Assembly (NCBI GenBank): GCA_964200185.2
Contig: CAXNAD020000330.1
Coordinates: forward strand, 1-21,660
DNA length: 21,660 nt
Direction of reading: 5' to 3'
Origin: Choristocarpus tenellus KU-1152
Lineage: Eukaryota > Phaeophyceae
Shown piece by piece: positions 1-10,163 of the stretch. The number at the start of each line of letters is the position of its first letter. Position 1 is the stretch's first letter. The notes beneath the pieces are model-generated. The model was not told the DNA's origin. It did not search any database and worked only from the letters and a program-made list of their open reading frames with translations. A program made the translations under genes and the position numbers.

Positions 1-3000
1 TTGAGGGCAAGGAGTTGGACGGTGTTGACCATTGGGAGGCATTATTGAAGGCAGATCAGGAAGAGATTGCGCCAGCACGGACGGAGCTCATTCTGGGGTG
101 AGATAAGGTGTTGCAGGTATCGTAGGCTTGCATTGGGAAAAAAATGTATGGGAATATTCCATCGTGTCTTTTGTGCTTGGATTTTGTGTGAATTGTGTGG
201 GAATATGTCGTTGCCCCTCCCCCTCCCCTCTCTCGGTGTGGTTGAACCTGATAACCTGATTTGGTTTTGTTTGAAATGAGGTATCTGACTGGAGGGAAAA
301 AAGGGCTTTGTGAGGCATTGTTGACTCTGTGCACCTAAGGACAAAGTACAGCGAGCTGTTCAGAAGATGTGGGGAAAAGATATGTTTATAGGCACATTCT
401 GTCTTGTTTTTTCCCAAGAAGATGTAAAAAAGTATTGAAAAGAAAAAAACACTTGGTTCTCCTGCTGGGGGGAAGGTACAGCAGCTCCGGAGGCCCCTGC
501 CAAAACAGACATGCTGGGACATGGCCCATTTAATGAAAACATGTGGTCCAATGACGATGCTGCGCATGTAAATGGATGGGTAATAGCCTGAATGTAGCTT
601 GTGCTCATGTCCTTCCCTAACCCTAACCCCCATCCTAATCCTTACCACACACACATGCATGCACCAGGTACGAACAGTACTTCTGGGATGATGACTCAGC
701 GGCCAACAAAATGATGCCTACCAGAGGGGCCTTCATCTCAGGGGACTGGAAAGTCATTGTCAATGAGTGGTGAGTTCGTGGCTACTCTACCCTAACACTA
801 TATACCCCGTTTTGTCCATTCCTGACTTTCTTTCTTGGCCTCTTGCCTGTGTGGGAGCCGTGTACCTGACATCATCAAATGCTTTTCTTCATACACTGTA
901 CAGTTACTACTCTCAAGTACTAACAGTATTGTAGTTCTTTGAACAACAGCTGAAATTGGGAGGTGTTTGTAGTGAACATCAAGGTACGTGGATGGTACGG
1001 AAGCAGCAGTGATGATGATTTTTCTTGCCCAGGAACCTTGGAGGAACACAAGGGTACTACCAGGTAGTACTAGAATAATAATCAGTTCAGAATGTTTTTG
1101 CAGCAGTTGGTTAATTCTTGTGGTAGTGTGGTCTGTGGACTAGATACCTTTTTTGGAAGGCTGTACATACTGGCAATATCAATATCACAAGTATTTGTAA
1201 ATCTCTCACGAACGATGCTTGAACATTAAGTCAGAAAGTGCTTGGGGTTGCTTCCAACTGAATATTGGGGAGTTGATGGGTCAGTTGGTGTGATGATATG
1301 AGGTATGTTGATGATGGTATATGGGGGAATCGATCATACCGTTATTGTTTTTCTTTTTTTGTGTTGACTTGGACTGCTAGAGTCGATCGCAGTCCTATTT
1401 TATATATAAATCCCAACTAGAACCATAAATATATATAAATCCCAACTAGAACCATAAAAACGAACAGACTTTGCAAAGTTCAACCCTGAACAGAAAGCTG
1501 ATGCTAAATCTTAGACCCAACTTGTAACCTTTTTCCTTTTTTAATCTAAGGTGCTCTGGTTGGTATAGCCACTCAAAGGCCGATCCTGTCCCGATAGGGT
1601 TTTGTGTTGGAAGTGGTGAGTGCTTGGATTCTTCTTGTTCTGGTGATCCTGAGTACTTGACATCTGACTACCTGTTCAATCTCAAGGAAGACCCTGAGGA
1701 AAAGGTGAGATAGTAGTTTTCCAACTCTTCAACATGCTGTTGAACTTATGTGAAAGAGGGCAAGGTGCTCAATGAGAAGATGTTCAATCCCCTCAAAAAC
1801 AAGAGTGTGATCTGAATGGTACAGTACCAATGAAATGTGTATACTTGTGATTAATGTGACAAGAATTGGGAAGTGTAACTTCTCACCATCAAAAGAGAGA
1901 CTGACCCTTGAAGAAAGGCAAGGGAGGTAAGGATCAGTTCATTGTACTAAAAACGGTTTGAGCATTTTTCAAGGATTTTGTGGACAGATAGTGTAACCTT
2001 CTCATTGCGCCAATTAAGAGTAAGAGCAGTTCTTGTATTGGCGAGGGAAACTGATATTGTAGCTATTGTCATCAAATGCCAACATGAAATTTGACCTTAC
2101 GAATTTCTTCATGGATGAAACATCACTACTTTTTGTATTCTTGGGAATAACATGTTGCCAAATCGTGTAAAGGGGAAGTGCATCTTTCAATGGTGGTACC
2201 CTACATATTGTCCATGCATACCTGGTGTGAATGGACAGCAGTTTGGTTGATCTAGTTTGGAAGCTTGGCCTAGAAGAACGTATGTAGACACTGAGTCCTC
2301 CTGGTTTGTAGAGAGTTTTAGATTGAGAAAGGGTTTTGGTATCATGGTGCAACATGCCTAGCGTTTGTTTATGGTAACCTTCTGTTGGTTCCACAAGACC
2401 ACTTCCAATAACTTGCACCTTACACACATATATGTAAGTACATTTTTTCTTTGTTTTTGTGTTTTTCTTAAGAATAGCACCTTTTTTGCTGTATTTATTT
2501 TTGATCTGTTTTTTTCTTATCGCCCTTTCTAATTTTATTAGCGATGGAGTTTTTGACCTTAATAGCTCTCGACTCAAGCCTTGTCTCTCTTGCCTTTGCT
2601 TGCGTTCCCTGTGTTCCACCCCAAGGTGAACCTGATCCAAACCTACCCCAGCAAGGCTTCAGAGTTGATCAAACAATGGGATTCAATAGGTTCCGCGGGT
2701 GCAGTGTTTCCACTGTTTACAGCACAAGATGCCACTGTGTATGACGTGAGTTTCGTAGTGAAATATGTGGGACTGGGGTGACAATCATCGAACTAGTCAT
2801 GCTTGGGGGAGGGTATGACTGCAAAGCGATCGTTATCACAAACCAAACGCTCCATACCTGAAACATGGTACTTGAGGAGTGTCTCATTAGTTATCTAGAA
2901 TTTGTTCCTCCTTTCATCTTTATTCTTAAATTTCGACCTCGAGTCTTGTACGGGGTCTATTGTGAAGAGACACAACTTTTTCTTTTCATGTGTCAGGGGT

Positions 3001-4067
3001 TTGTTCCATGGAGGGTTGCATCATGAAGGGCCCTGATTTACCCTGGGGGAAGTGTCTGTGTGTTGCTTCTCCACTAAGCAGTAAAATGTGATTTTTCAAG
3101 TGATAGGCATTGAATCTGTTTTGGTCTTGACCCCAAGAATCAGGTAAGGCTGCAACCCTCTCCCAGATTCCCCCTCCTCATGAAGGCAAAAACATGAGAA
3201 ATTGATAGTAGAGGGAGTCGTTGTTTCCAGTTCACTTTTGCCCAGGCAAAGTGCTATTACAGGCAGGTATAAGACAACACTGTTGTGTGTGGTGCGTGTT
3301 ATTGTTGAACCACTATTGCCAAACTTGATTTTTTTTAAATTGTGATATTTGTTGGTGCTTGTTAAAGAGTTATTTGGTTGCAGTGAGCCCCTTCTATACG
3401 ACCCTATTGTCCCAATTCCAATGTAGTGGAGGAGGAAATTTATTTCTTTTTCAAGGTACTTCATTGTTGATATTTTTGTTTTTATAAAGTATGAAGCGCT
3501 TTCTGAAGAAAATAGTATACCCATGCCCATTGTTAGATCAGAGGGGGGAAGTTTAGTTTTGACACACCCTTTGTTTCTACTGCTTGTAAGTACCAAGATC
3601 ATCATTGATCCACTCAATACTTCCATTCTACTAAAATTCTGGACCATAAGTTAGAGCCTGCGTTGAGCTGCTCTCGATGTCCTCATTGTTGAGTTCTGAC
3701 CCAGTGTACATTCCCTTCTATGCGTTGTCAGGTGTGGAATCAGTACAACAGGTATGTTGTGCCAATTAGTGGGAATGTATGTGGGTAGGTTGTCTTTTCT
3801 TTTTTTGTTGAGGGCTGGGTGTGTATGTGATGCGACATTGTAAACGTTGTTCTTGTTGGGTAGAAAATGTCAAAACGTGACTTTTCACCAACAAAAAGGT
3901 GTGACTCGAACCGTTTCAGCAGAATGTTCTGCTATGAAAGGATGAACAAGTAACCCTTGTATATTGCATATCATGATTTGAGTTGTGGAGTAGTCTTCAG
4001 TTGATGCTGCAGCTGTCATTTCCGTATTCCAGTCAGTGATGCGAAGGCTGAGGAGGTACAACAGTAG
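1..4067 (+). CDS. Arylsulfatase (type I sulfatase, ARSB-like), 3' part, multi-exon, 5' partial
   Basis: Seen: exons 3-97, 668-769, 1551-1704 and 2626-2745 join in phase through GT-AG introns. Exon 1 reads GKELDGVDHWEAL and ends RTELILG. Exon 2 contains RGAFISGDWKVIVNEW, and exon 3 ends DYLFNLKEDPEEK. Known: LDGV-W, PRTE, a basic 'GDWK' strand and YLFNLKEDP are the C-terminal signatures of the arylsulfatase B/I/J group, which hydrolyse sulfate esters, usually in the lysosome or secreted. The formylglycine CxPxR active-site motif lies in the N-terminal half, upstream of the window. Exon 3 has several cysteines that could form disulfides, fitting a secretory protein. The tail is less certain: a 20-nt exon 3732-3751 (VWNQYN) and a last exon 4037-4067 give a phase-consistent end at TAG 4065-4067. 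Reading through the 3752 donor would instead stop near 3781. Intron lengths are about 570, 781, 921, 986 and 285 bp. Family call is firm; the last two exons are tentative. Confidence 0.86.
615..642. repeat. Short interstitial telomere-like tract (CCCTAA)n
   Basis: Two perfect CCCTAA units followed by CCCC and a degenerate CCTAATCC, just upstream of the acceptor of sulfatase exon 2. On the + strand it is C-rich, so it may double as part of the pyrimidine tract. Whether TTAGGG is the telomere repeat of this organism is an inference. Confidence 0.55.
1402..1459. repeat. Tandem duplication, about 29 bp x2, in sulfatase intron
   Basis: Two adjacent copies of a 29-bp unit containing TCCCAACTAGAACCATAAA, offset by 29 bp (unit cores at 1411 and 1440). 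Both are preceded by an ATATATA run. The copies are nearly identical, so the duplication looks recent. It lies about 90 bp upstream of the acceptor of exon 3 and has no visible function. Confidence 0.85.
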
Positions 4068-6467
4068 AAGACTTGTCTGCGTGAGAATGTTATCGTTTAT
4101 AGAATGGTATGTATGCTACATTGAGCCAATGGGGTGCGTTTCCTCTGCAATATTTTACATTTCCTAGAGCTCTGGTCCCTCATTCTTGTCAGTCTGTTGT
4201 GATGCAAAACGTATTTGCAATTAGTCCTGATGTATCTTGGCTGCTTGCGTTGATGGTGTTACTGTTGTTCACATATATGTATGTAGGTGTCTGTTTCTGT
4301 GTGCGCGTTGGTCTTTTCATTGGGTGGTGAAAATACTCCTTGGTGATTGGTCAATATTTGTTTTTGGTGTTGCTTTTTGTGCTGTTGTTTTTTCCAAACG
4401 ATTTTTGTGTCCTTTTTCACATACCCAATTTTGTTGTCCAGCAGCAAAGCCCATCACACTTTTAGAGGTATTTTCACTGCGCATGTTGATTTGGTGCCAA
4501 GCGGCTTCTTATCTTCTTTGGGCTTGCCTTGAATACCTGCAAGTTCTGTGGAGTATAGTATGGGAGTGCTTGTTTGTTCAGCAGGAAGGGATGAGCATGG
4601 AGTGGATGTTCGCTCCCTGTTGAAGTAATATGTAAAAAATGGATGACAAGTTTCACAGTGTAAGACGAAACTATATGTATAACCTATGTACACATGCGAT
4701 TTCATGTGGATATTGCAAGATGTGGCGTTATCAATAGAATGAGTTTGTTGGTGATCACCTACGTATGAAATAGTTAGGGTGTTGGGGTCATGAGTAATCG
4801 ACAAAAGGACACTTGAGGAGGTAGGTCTCTCTCTGGATGGTCTCGGAACTATGAGTGCCATATTTCGATTCAGAGTCATGAAAGGTGAGTGAGACATTGT
4901 CTGCATCACATCTCTCAGTCTTGACTCTCGGAATTTTCGTCTTGCATGGTATCAACCTTCTCCCACATCATGGTGACACCGTATCCTTGAGGGAAATGAG
5001 AGCACTGGGCCACATGCTACATCCTGCCCTGAGCACAGATGCATTTGTTATGATGCTGGAATTTGCATTCAAGTGGAAAGAAGTTGCAGATGGTGTACAG
5101 GTCATGCACACACCTTCAAAATTGTAGTATTTGGTGTGGTAACATAGTATGTCAGAAAATGATACCTAACATCTAGACGATGGGAATGGGGGCCTCACAG
5201 ATACAGACCTGTCACCTGATGGTTTCACTAGCCTTGTAAGGTGAGAAGGAGCCTGATGTGTGTCTTCTGCGGAATGGAACTTCTGTAGGTGACACTATCA
5301 GTACTTTGCTACGCATTCTGCCAGCTACAAAATGTATGGTAGAATTTTAGGAAGATGTTCTATCACTGATTAAGACAAGGCTTGACATCTCGTCGTTCCA
5401 CTGGTCTTGTTCAAAATAATCTGTCGTGCATTATGTGGAACAGATCTTCAAAAATAGAACAAATACATAGTGTATAATTACTGGTACGTAAGCTGCTTCT
5501 ATGATAAGGGTATCGGTGAAGATGTTTCCACTCTTGAGGCAGATCGTGATGCAAATTACTTCATATCACAGACTCCCCACCCACCCCCATCCCTCTATAT
5601 ATCTTACAACATACCTTCCACTTGATCCTCCCACATCCCCAAAAGATTACTGCTGGGACTTTAATTCCCTCAACAGTGGAAAGAGTAGATAGGTTGTAGC
5701 AGTAGTTTGAACTGGAGCATTAATTCAACACAAGGTTGCATTCCTACCTTACACGCACTGGTAAAGGATTAAACCCCAGGTGACACTTGACACTTTTGAT
5801 GGGTGTTGTAGTTGAGTAGGTCTAAACACACTCTCCACAATGTATTTGTTTGGATGATAGGATTCCAATCAGCTGATGATGCTGATGGACTCCCATAATT
5901 GTCTAGGGAAAGGCACGCCTCCTTAACAATTCATTCGATAGCAGCAGCCAGTAGCAGTGGGTACAAACAGTAGAAGTGATGACTTCACACCAAATGTTCA
6001 TTTTATTGACCCTATTTCTTCTTTTGGGAGCATCAACCAAACCAATAAAGCAAAGAGTAACAGCACCCAGTTCAACACTGTCAAACACAACCAACTGCTA
6101 CATAAAACAGTACCAAATTAAAGAGTAAGCCCATAAATTGTGTCTCGCAGATAACAAGTACTGTACACGTTTGGATTTTTGCTTCACCCTGTCTTGAGCC
6201 TACACATGCAGGCTCTGCGAATGCAGGGTAAGGAACATTATGACAAATACTACTAAACTAGCAGTTCCCTAGCCCTAGAAGATTTCTGATTCTTATACCA
6301 CTGTTGGAAATGGTCTGTTTTTACCCGAAGGTACACCTACAGATGTCCACCGGCTTTTTAAGTGTATTGCATTTTCACAGGCAAACTGCCAACTTAATCC
6401 AGAATTTTCTGCACTCCACTGTGTTGGAAACTATCAGTTTTATCGAGCAGCATGACCTTACACATTT
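4068..6467. other. About 2.4 kb with no assignable gene; two exon-like stretches
   Basis: No confident gene was found between the sulfatase and the first MITE copy. On the + strand, 4919-5127 follows a TCTCTCAG acceptor-like site. It has an open frame with protein-like composition (for example MLHPALSTDAFVMMLEF) and ends at TAG. A second open stretch, 5458-5625, contains DKGIGEDVSTLEADRDANYF. I could not join them in phase, and stop codons interrupt the sequence between them. They may be exons of an unrecognised gene, relics or chance. From about 5930 the + strand becomes A-rich and T-poor. Confidence 0.3.
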
Positions 6468-6694
6468 GAGTGAAAGTATCTTAGAGGGTACGAGTTTTTC
6501 CCTTTTTGTCCATTTGGGGCTTGGCTTCCCATGTTTTTTCATATGAGACTTTCCTACTCCAAAATGTTCAGAGTAGGTAAAATGTGTACGTTATGAAAAG
6601 GCATGTCCGGAACATAGATATTGACACTTCCTAAAAAACACAATAGCCAAAATTACATCAAAATCGCAACACTGGATTATGGCCCCCAAATGGT
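6468..6694 (+). mobile_element. MITE copy A (right end missing)
   Basis: Begins with the intact 23-bp terminal repeat 6468-6490 (core CTTAGAGGGTA). It continues with the family interior, including GGGGCTTGGCTTCCCA, the CCTACTC..GAGTAGG hairpin and CCAAAATTACATCAAAATC. Homology stops near 6694 at CCCAAATGG, before the right terminal repeat, so about 30 bp of the right end are lost or replaced. It carries no coding capacity, so it would have depended on a transposase elsewhere. Confidence 0.85.
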
Positions 6695-6699
6695 ACAAG

Positions 6700-7393
6700 C
6701 AATTCCCTATGCATACTGTCAAAAGTTATTCTATTTGTCATACCATACCACCAACCAAGCCTAACCCTTAGTTATTAAAACACTGGTGTCAATGGGTACA
6801 GCATCCAACAGGCACACTTGATGCATGTACAGTAGAACAAGAGGGAATATTGATGAGGGATGCCTGGGGTGAAGTTTGTTGATCCTGTTTGACCTCTGAC
6901 ACGAGGATGGGGAACTAAAGCAAGAGTGAGTACCCCTGAATTGTTTTTTTTTCTATTTTATGAAAAATCAATCGTTTGGCATCTCAAAAAAGCAGGGCAG
7001 CATGCAAAACCATTCCAACCACCAAGCTCCAAGGGTAGGTAAGGGGCACACCACACAAACCGATCAAAACATATCTAGCCATCCATGACAACGACCGGCG
7101 ACACTGGGCAAACAAAAAAAAAACTAACGATGGGAACCTCTTGACAGTAGTTAATAAATAATAAATATTGAAGTACAAGAAATTAAGGATGGGAATCTCT
7201 TGACAGTAGTTAATAAACACTCAAGTACAAGAAACTAAGGATGGGAATCTCTTGACAGTAGTTAATAAATACTCAAGTACAGGACACATTAAAAAACCGC
7301 TGCACGTACCCGTACTACTACCATCACCGTACCAAAACATTAGGTACAAAATAAAAAAAACTAAAATAAAAAAATCACGCCATCATTGAGTTA
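6700..7393. other. A-rich intergenic stretch including a tandem repeat
   Basis: No supported gene here. The + strand is A-rich and poor in T, and only short random-looking frames are open. It ends in a run of AATAAA-like and poly(A)-like segments (about 7340-7375). Apart from the tandem repeat listed separately, I see nothing with a recognisable function. Confidence 0.4.
7129..7283. repeat. Three-unit tandem repeat, about 52 bp
   Basis: Units begin at 7129, 7188 and 7240, each with GATGGGAAYCTCTTGACAG followed by TAGTTAATAAA and a CAAGTACA end. Unit 1 is 59 bp because of an extra ATAAATA-like stretch, unit 2 is 52 bp, and unit 3 stops after about 44 bp. The second and third units are almost identical, which suggests stepwise, recent expansion. 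No coding role is visible. Confidence 0.9.
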
Positions 7394-7545
7394 GTTAGTT
7401 GCCTCCGATTCAGAGGTGAATCTCGCTCCGGTTGGCATCATGTTGGGGATTCCTGACGACAAAACGGGAAAGGCGATCCCAATCGCAGGTGACGTCAACT
7501 TCCTCGCATCGGGGTCGTACGTCAGAGGACCCTACCGCCAATAAA
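7394..7545 (+). CDS. Exon-like island, open on both strands (strand uncertain)
   Basis: This island is richer in GC and CpG than its flanks. On the + strand, after an acceptor-like TTAGTTAG, the frame reads ...GIPDDKTGKAIPIAGDV... and ends at TAA near 7545, with purine-start, pyrimidine-end codons enriched. On the - strand, a TTCTTCTTTTTTATTGGCGG tract is followed by an AG, and the next frame reads GPLTYDPDARKLTSP... and stops at TAA near 7394. Both look protein-like, and the two frames are codon-aligned complements of each other. Codon pattern favours +, the pyrimidine tract favours -. The product is unknown and no partner exon could be joined. Confidence 0.3.
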
Positions 7546-7750
7546 AAAGAAGAAAAAAGAAGAAGCGGACAATAGGCGGCAAAGAGTCAACGGAAAAAAT
7601 AAAATAAAAAACCCTGGTGACTTCTTGAAGACCGGGAGAAGAGGCCGGACTAAAAAGATACAGATTCTACTGCTCGGGTGGGGAGCCTTGTTGCAGGGAT
7701 GGGATACTTGGGGGAAAATGTTGCGGTTATGTTCGCCTTCATGGGGTATG

Positions 7751-7768
7751 TATATATATATATATATA
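7751..7768. repeat. (TA)n microsatellite
   Basis: Nine uninterrupted TA dinucleotides. Confidence 0.95.
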
Positions 7769-7813
7769 ACCCAGGCAATGGTGGCAAGTGTAATTATAAT
7801 TTGCCCATCTTAG

Positions 7814-7918
7814 GAAAAATCCGAGAACATTGTTCTTTGCTGCGATGCGTCACTTCGCTATTGAGTACAAATCAGCACATCAAGCAGCAAAATATCGATG
7901 GATGTGGAGGGTATTTTG
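7814..7918 (+). CDS. Candidate internal exon, unknown gene
   Basis: Flanked by an acceptor (TTTGCCCATCTTAG) and a good donor (TTTTG|GTGAGG). In the frame one base after the acceptor it encodes about 34 residues with protein-like composition, including FFAAMRHFAIEYKSAHQAAK. That frame stays open exactly to the donor and then meets a stop. No neighbouring exon was joined with confidence. The 8931-9043 candidate does not fit in phase unless another exon lies between. Could be an exon, a relic or chance. Confidence 0.27.
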
Positions 7919-8312
7919 GTGAGGAACGTCGACTCTTTGAGCTGGACTCGAAGGTATCTTCCACCCCTCAAACTGTGAACGTTAGCACTACGTATGTTCT
8001 TATCTGGGTCACTCACTGGAGAGTAGCAAATTACTCAACCTCCTCAACAATGCTGCGAATAGATGTTACTGAAAGAAACCTTACGAACAGGTTGCCGTGG
8101 GAAAATATTGCAGCATTATAAAAATAATAAAAAATAATGCAGTATGGGGGGTGGTAGTATGGCAAAATTCCAAGAAACGACAAAAATATTTTTTTATAAA
8201 AAATATTTAAACAGGAAGAATCAAAAGCACAACGCAATCTCTCTGTGGAGGGGAATAGACTTCCAGTATTCACCATACCAAGTGCTTATCCCTAATGCAT
8301 AAGAACATACTT

Positions 8313-8405
8313 CTACAGTAGCGATAAAATCCACTCCAAAGGTGTGGACTGTGCGCCCCCCAAAAAATCCACCAGGAAGTCATAGGCGGCCCTACAATCC
8401 AGCAT
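8313..8405 (-). CDS. Candidate small ORF or exon on the minus strand
   Basis: Thirty codons from ATG (8405-8403) to TAG (8315-8313), including AAYDFLVDFLGGAQSTPLEW. Composition is unusually protein-like for such a short frame, with a mixed hydrophobic and acidic pattern typical of a helix. An acceptor-like TTGTAG sits just inside the 5' end, so the true exon could begin with the second half. No family recognised. Confidence 0.22.
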   Translation of the reverse strand: MLDCRAAYDFLVDFLGGAQSTPLEWILSLL

Positions 8406-8930
8406 AGCCCCCCCCTCTCAGTTACCTATACCTCTTAAGTATGCACAAGCTCTAGGGGGACGCATAACACCGGAAAACGCATCTGGGAATGTATCTGGAC
8501 CTCCGGTTCATATCATTCTACAGCTCTCATTCCTACGGGACAGCTTGTACTTACGTACATATCCTTATGGTCCTCATTTTAAACGCAACGTTCGTAGCTA
8601 TTGGAGTACACAAGGTATACTATCCCAAAGAGCTAAATAAAATTGTGATTACTACCTTGATAGTTCGTAGTGTTGGCAATTAGTTGAGGGGGAATAGCAT
8701 AGGTCGAGGGTAGGGAAACAGGTGAGAGCCTAATGCAGGACAGGGGAATAGCGAAGACATAGCAGTTGTAGCCTGTTCGCTCCTTCTTGTTGTATTTTAC
8801 AATCATTTCCATTTAGAGGTACTTGTGTACTCTATTGCGCTATGCTATGTTGCCCTGAATTTAATTCGAATAAGACATTTGGGTTGCGCCTGCCAGTGCC
8901 TCGCTGTACTCATCCCCTCGACTTCAACAG

Positions 8931-9043
8931 TTGTTGCACAGGTGGACAAAAAAAAGTATGCAAATTTACAAAAACGGGAAATGATATTGTGGATGATCCA
9001 AAGGACTGCTGTAACTAAAGAGGATGCCTTACATTGGCGTTAA
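8931..9043 (+). CDS. Candidate 3' terminal exon, unknown gene
   Basis: The pyrimidine-rich tract ending CGACTTCAACAG (acceptor at 8930), or a second AG at 8941, precedes a frame that encodes VDKKKYANLQKREMILWMIQ and ends DALHWR at TAA 9041-9043. It is strongly basic and helical in character. It is convergent with the minus-strand candidate that stops at 9118, only 75 bp away, as expected for two adjacent 3' ends. Upstream exons were not established, and function is unknown. Confidence 0.3.
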
Positions 9044-9117
9044 CGGGGTTCGACAAATACAATAGCAAGTCGGAACGCCTTTTCGGTTGAGGGGTTGATA
9101 GACGCAAAAGCCCTCCT

Positions 9118-9503
9118 TCACCATTTCTTAGCTTCTTTCAGACCATTCTTCGGTTCCTCTCCTCCATGTTGACGGAATAGACAAAGTGATACCAAACTCT
9201 GAAGTACCTGAGCAATAGCTCATCACTGCGTTCAACAAAATTTCAATACATAAGGATCTGACCGTATGCCTACCTGCTAAATACAGGGAATTTACGAGGA
9301 CATGAATGGGGCATGAGTAGAGCACATCTGACACCCATGCTTCTACATATTTTTTTCCGATATGCATTGATTCACTGGGATGATATTTTCACCTTAGAGA
9401 ACGGACAAGCAAGAGTCTGCAGAACCCACGAGTCGACGTCCTGTTTGTCACACACGGTAGAGGCTGGACGATACTGTTCACTCCGAGATTTTTGAACCCA
9501 ATT
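9118..9503 (-). CDS. Candidate two-exon gene end, minus strand, unknown product
   Basis: On the minus strand, a 37-codon stretch from 9503 to 9393 (acceptor AAAG at 9504-9505) includes CDKQDVDSWVLQTLACPFSK and ends at a donor CTAAG|GTGAAA. A downstream acceptor TTGCTCAG at 9208-9209 opens an exon 9207-9118 that reads VLQSLVSLCLFRQHGGEEPK and ends at TGA. The two join in phase 0. Upstream exons above 9503 are not resolved. Phase agreement, splice consensus and composition support a gene, but competing frames are open too and no family is recognised. Confidence 0.32.
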
Positions 9504-9776
9504 CTTTGAGCATCCATGGCAGCGGAGGAAACCGCCGTGACGGGAAAATCGTGCAAGGTTTGAGCTCATTGAACAGTAAGGTGTGTAGTTCACTTCACCT
9601 CTTGTAATATTCGTTGTCTGAAATCCCATTAAATATAGGGTTGGGGGTTCCTATCCTCTAGTTTTTAAACATTTCCAAAACATGTGAATATGAATATACC
9701 ACCACCCGATTTCATCCCAAACCAGAAATAACATTCCAACTGCGACGATAAATGGTGTACCACAATATTGTCCTGA

Positions 9777-10122
9777 ACTCTTCGCGACCTTGTCAGCACA
9801 CATTACGATTTCCAACCCTCAATCCTTATCGCGTTAAGCACCTCCCCAGATATTCTGATGAACGAAATCTTCGACCTTCTGACGTCCCTCAGCTACAACG
9901 TGCTGTTTGGCCGACTACTGTAGCTCCTACTACGAAGTATATATTGTGCAGGTCGAAGCAACGAAGCAACTCTTCTTTTGGAAACCGTCACATCGCTCAA
10001 ATTCCCACTGTGGGGCGTGGGGAAACACCCTTGTCTGGGTTGTCTTCACGGTTTCAATACTGCACGCGGCTATTGGTTCCATCGATTTCCCGCTCGCACT
10101 TGTCGGCGACTCCCTTTGGTGA
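9777..10122 (+). pseudogene. Frameshifted coding-like segment, unknown product
   Basis: The frame 9777-9923 encodes 48 residues including ILMNEIFDLLTSLSYNVLFG and stops at TAG. In the next frame (+1), 9883-10122 is open and includes YYEVYIVQVEATKQLFFWK and a hydrophobic span NTLVWVVFTVSILHAAIGSI before TGA. Third codon positions are C/T-rich in both halves, consistent with one coding sequence broken by a single-base frameshift around 9883-9923. A 130-codon frame in the third register covers the same ground but is rich in R, P, S and T and looks like a shadow. The product is not recognised; a pseudogene or a two-exon arrangement are both possible. Confidence 0.3.
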
Positions 10123-10163
10123 TTTACATGGTGTGAAATATTAGAGTTGACGAGGTGAGCAAG

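Noticed and set aside
88-660. 190-codon minus-strand frame antisense to sulfatase intron 1
   Set aside because: The introns of the + gene are T-rich and A-poor, so their complement has few TAA, TAG or TGA triplets and long antisense frames arise by composition. The translation is low-complexity and unlike a known family.
2014-2640. 208-codon minus-strand frame antisense to sulfatase intron 3, overlapping exon 4
   Set aside because: Same compositional explanation. It runs over the coding exon at 2626, has lysine-rich low-complexity stretches, and I found no transposase or polymerase motif in it.
3096-3647. 183-codon minus-strand frame in a sulfatase intron
   Set aside because: Same strand-composition effect; no motif or splice context supports it.
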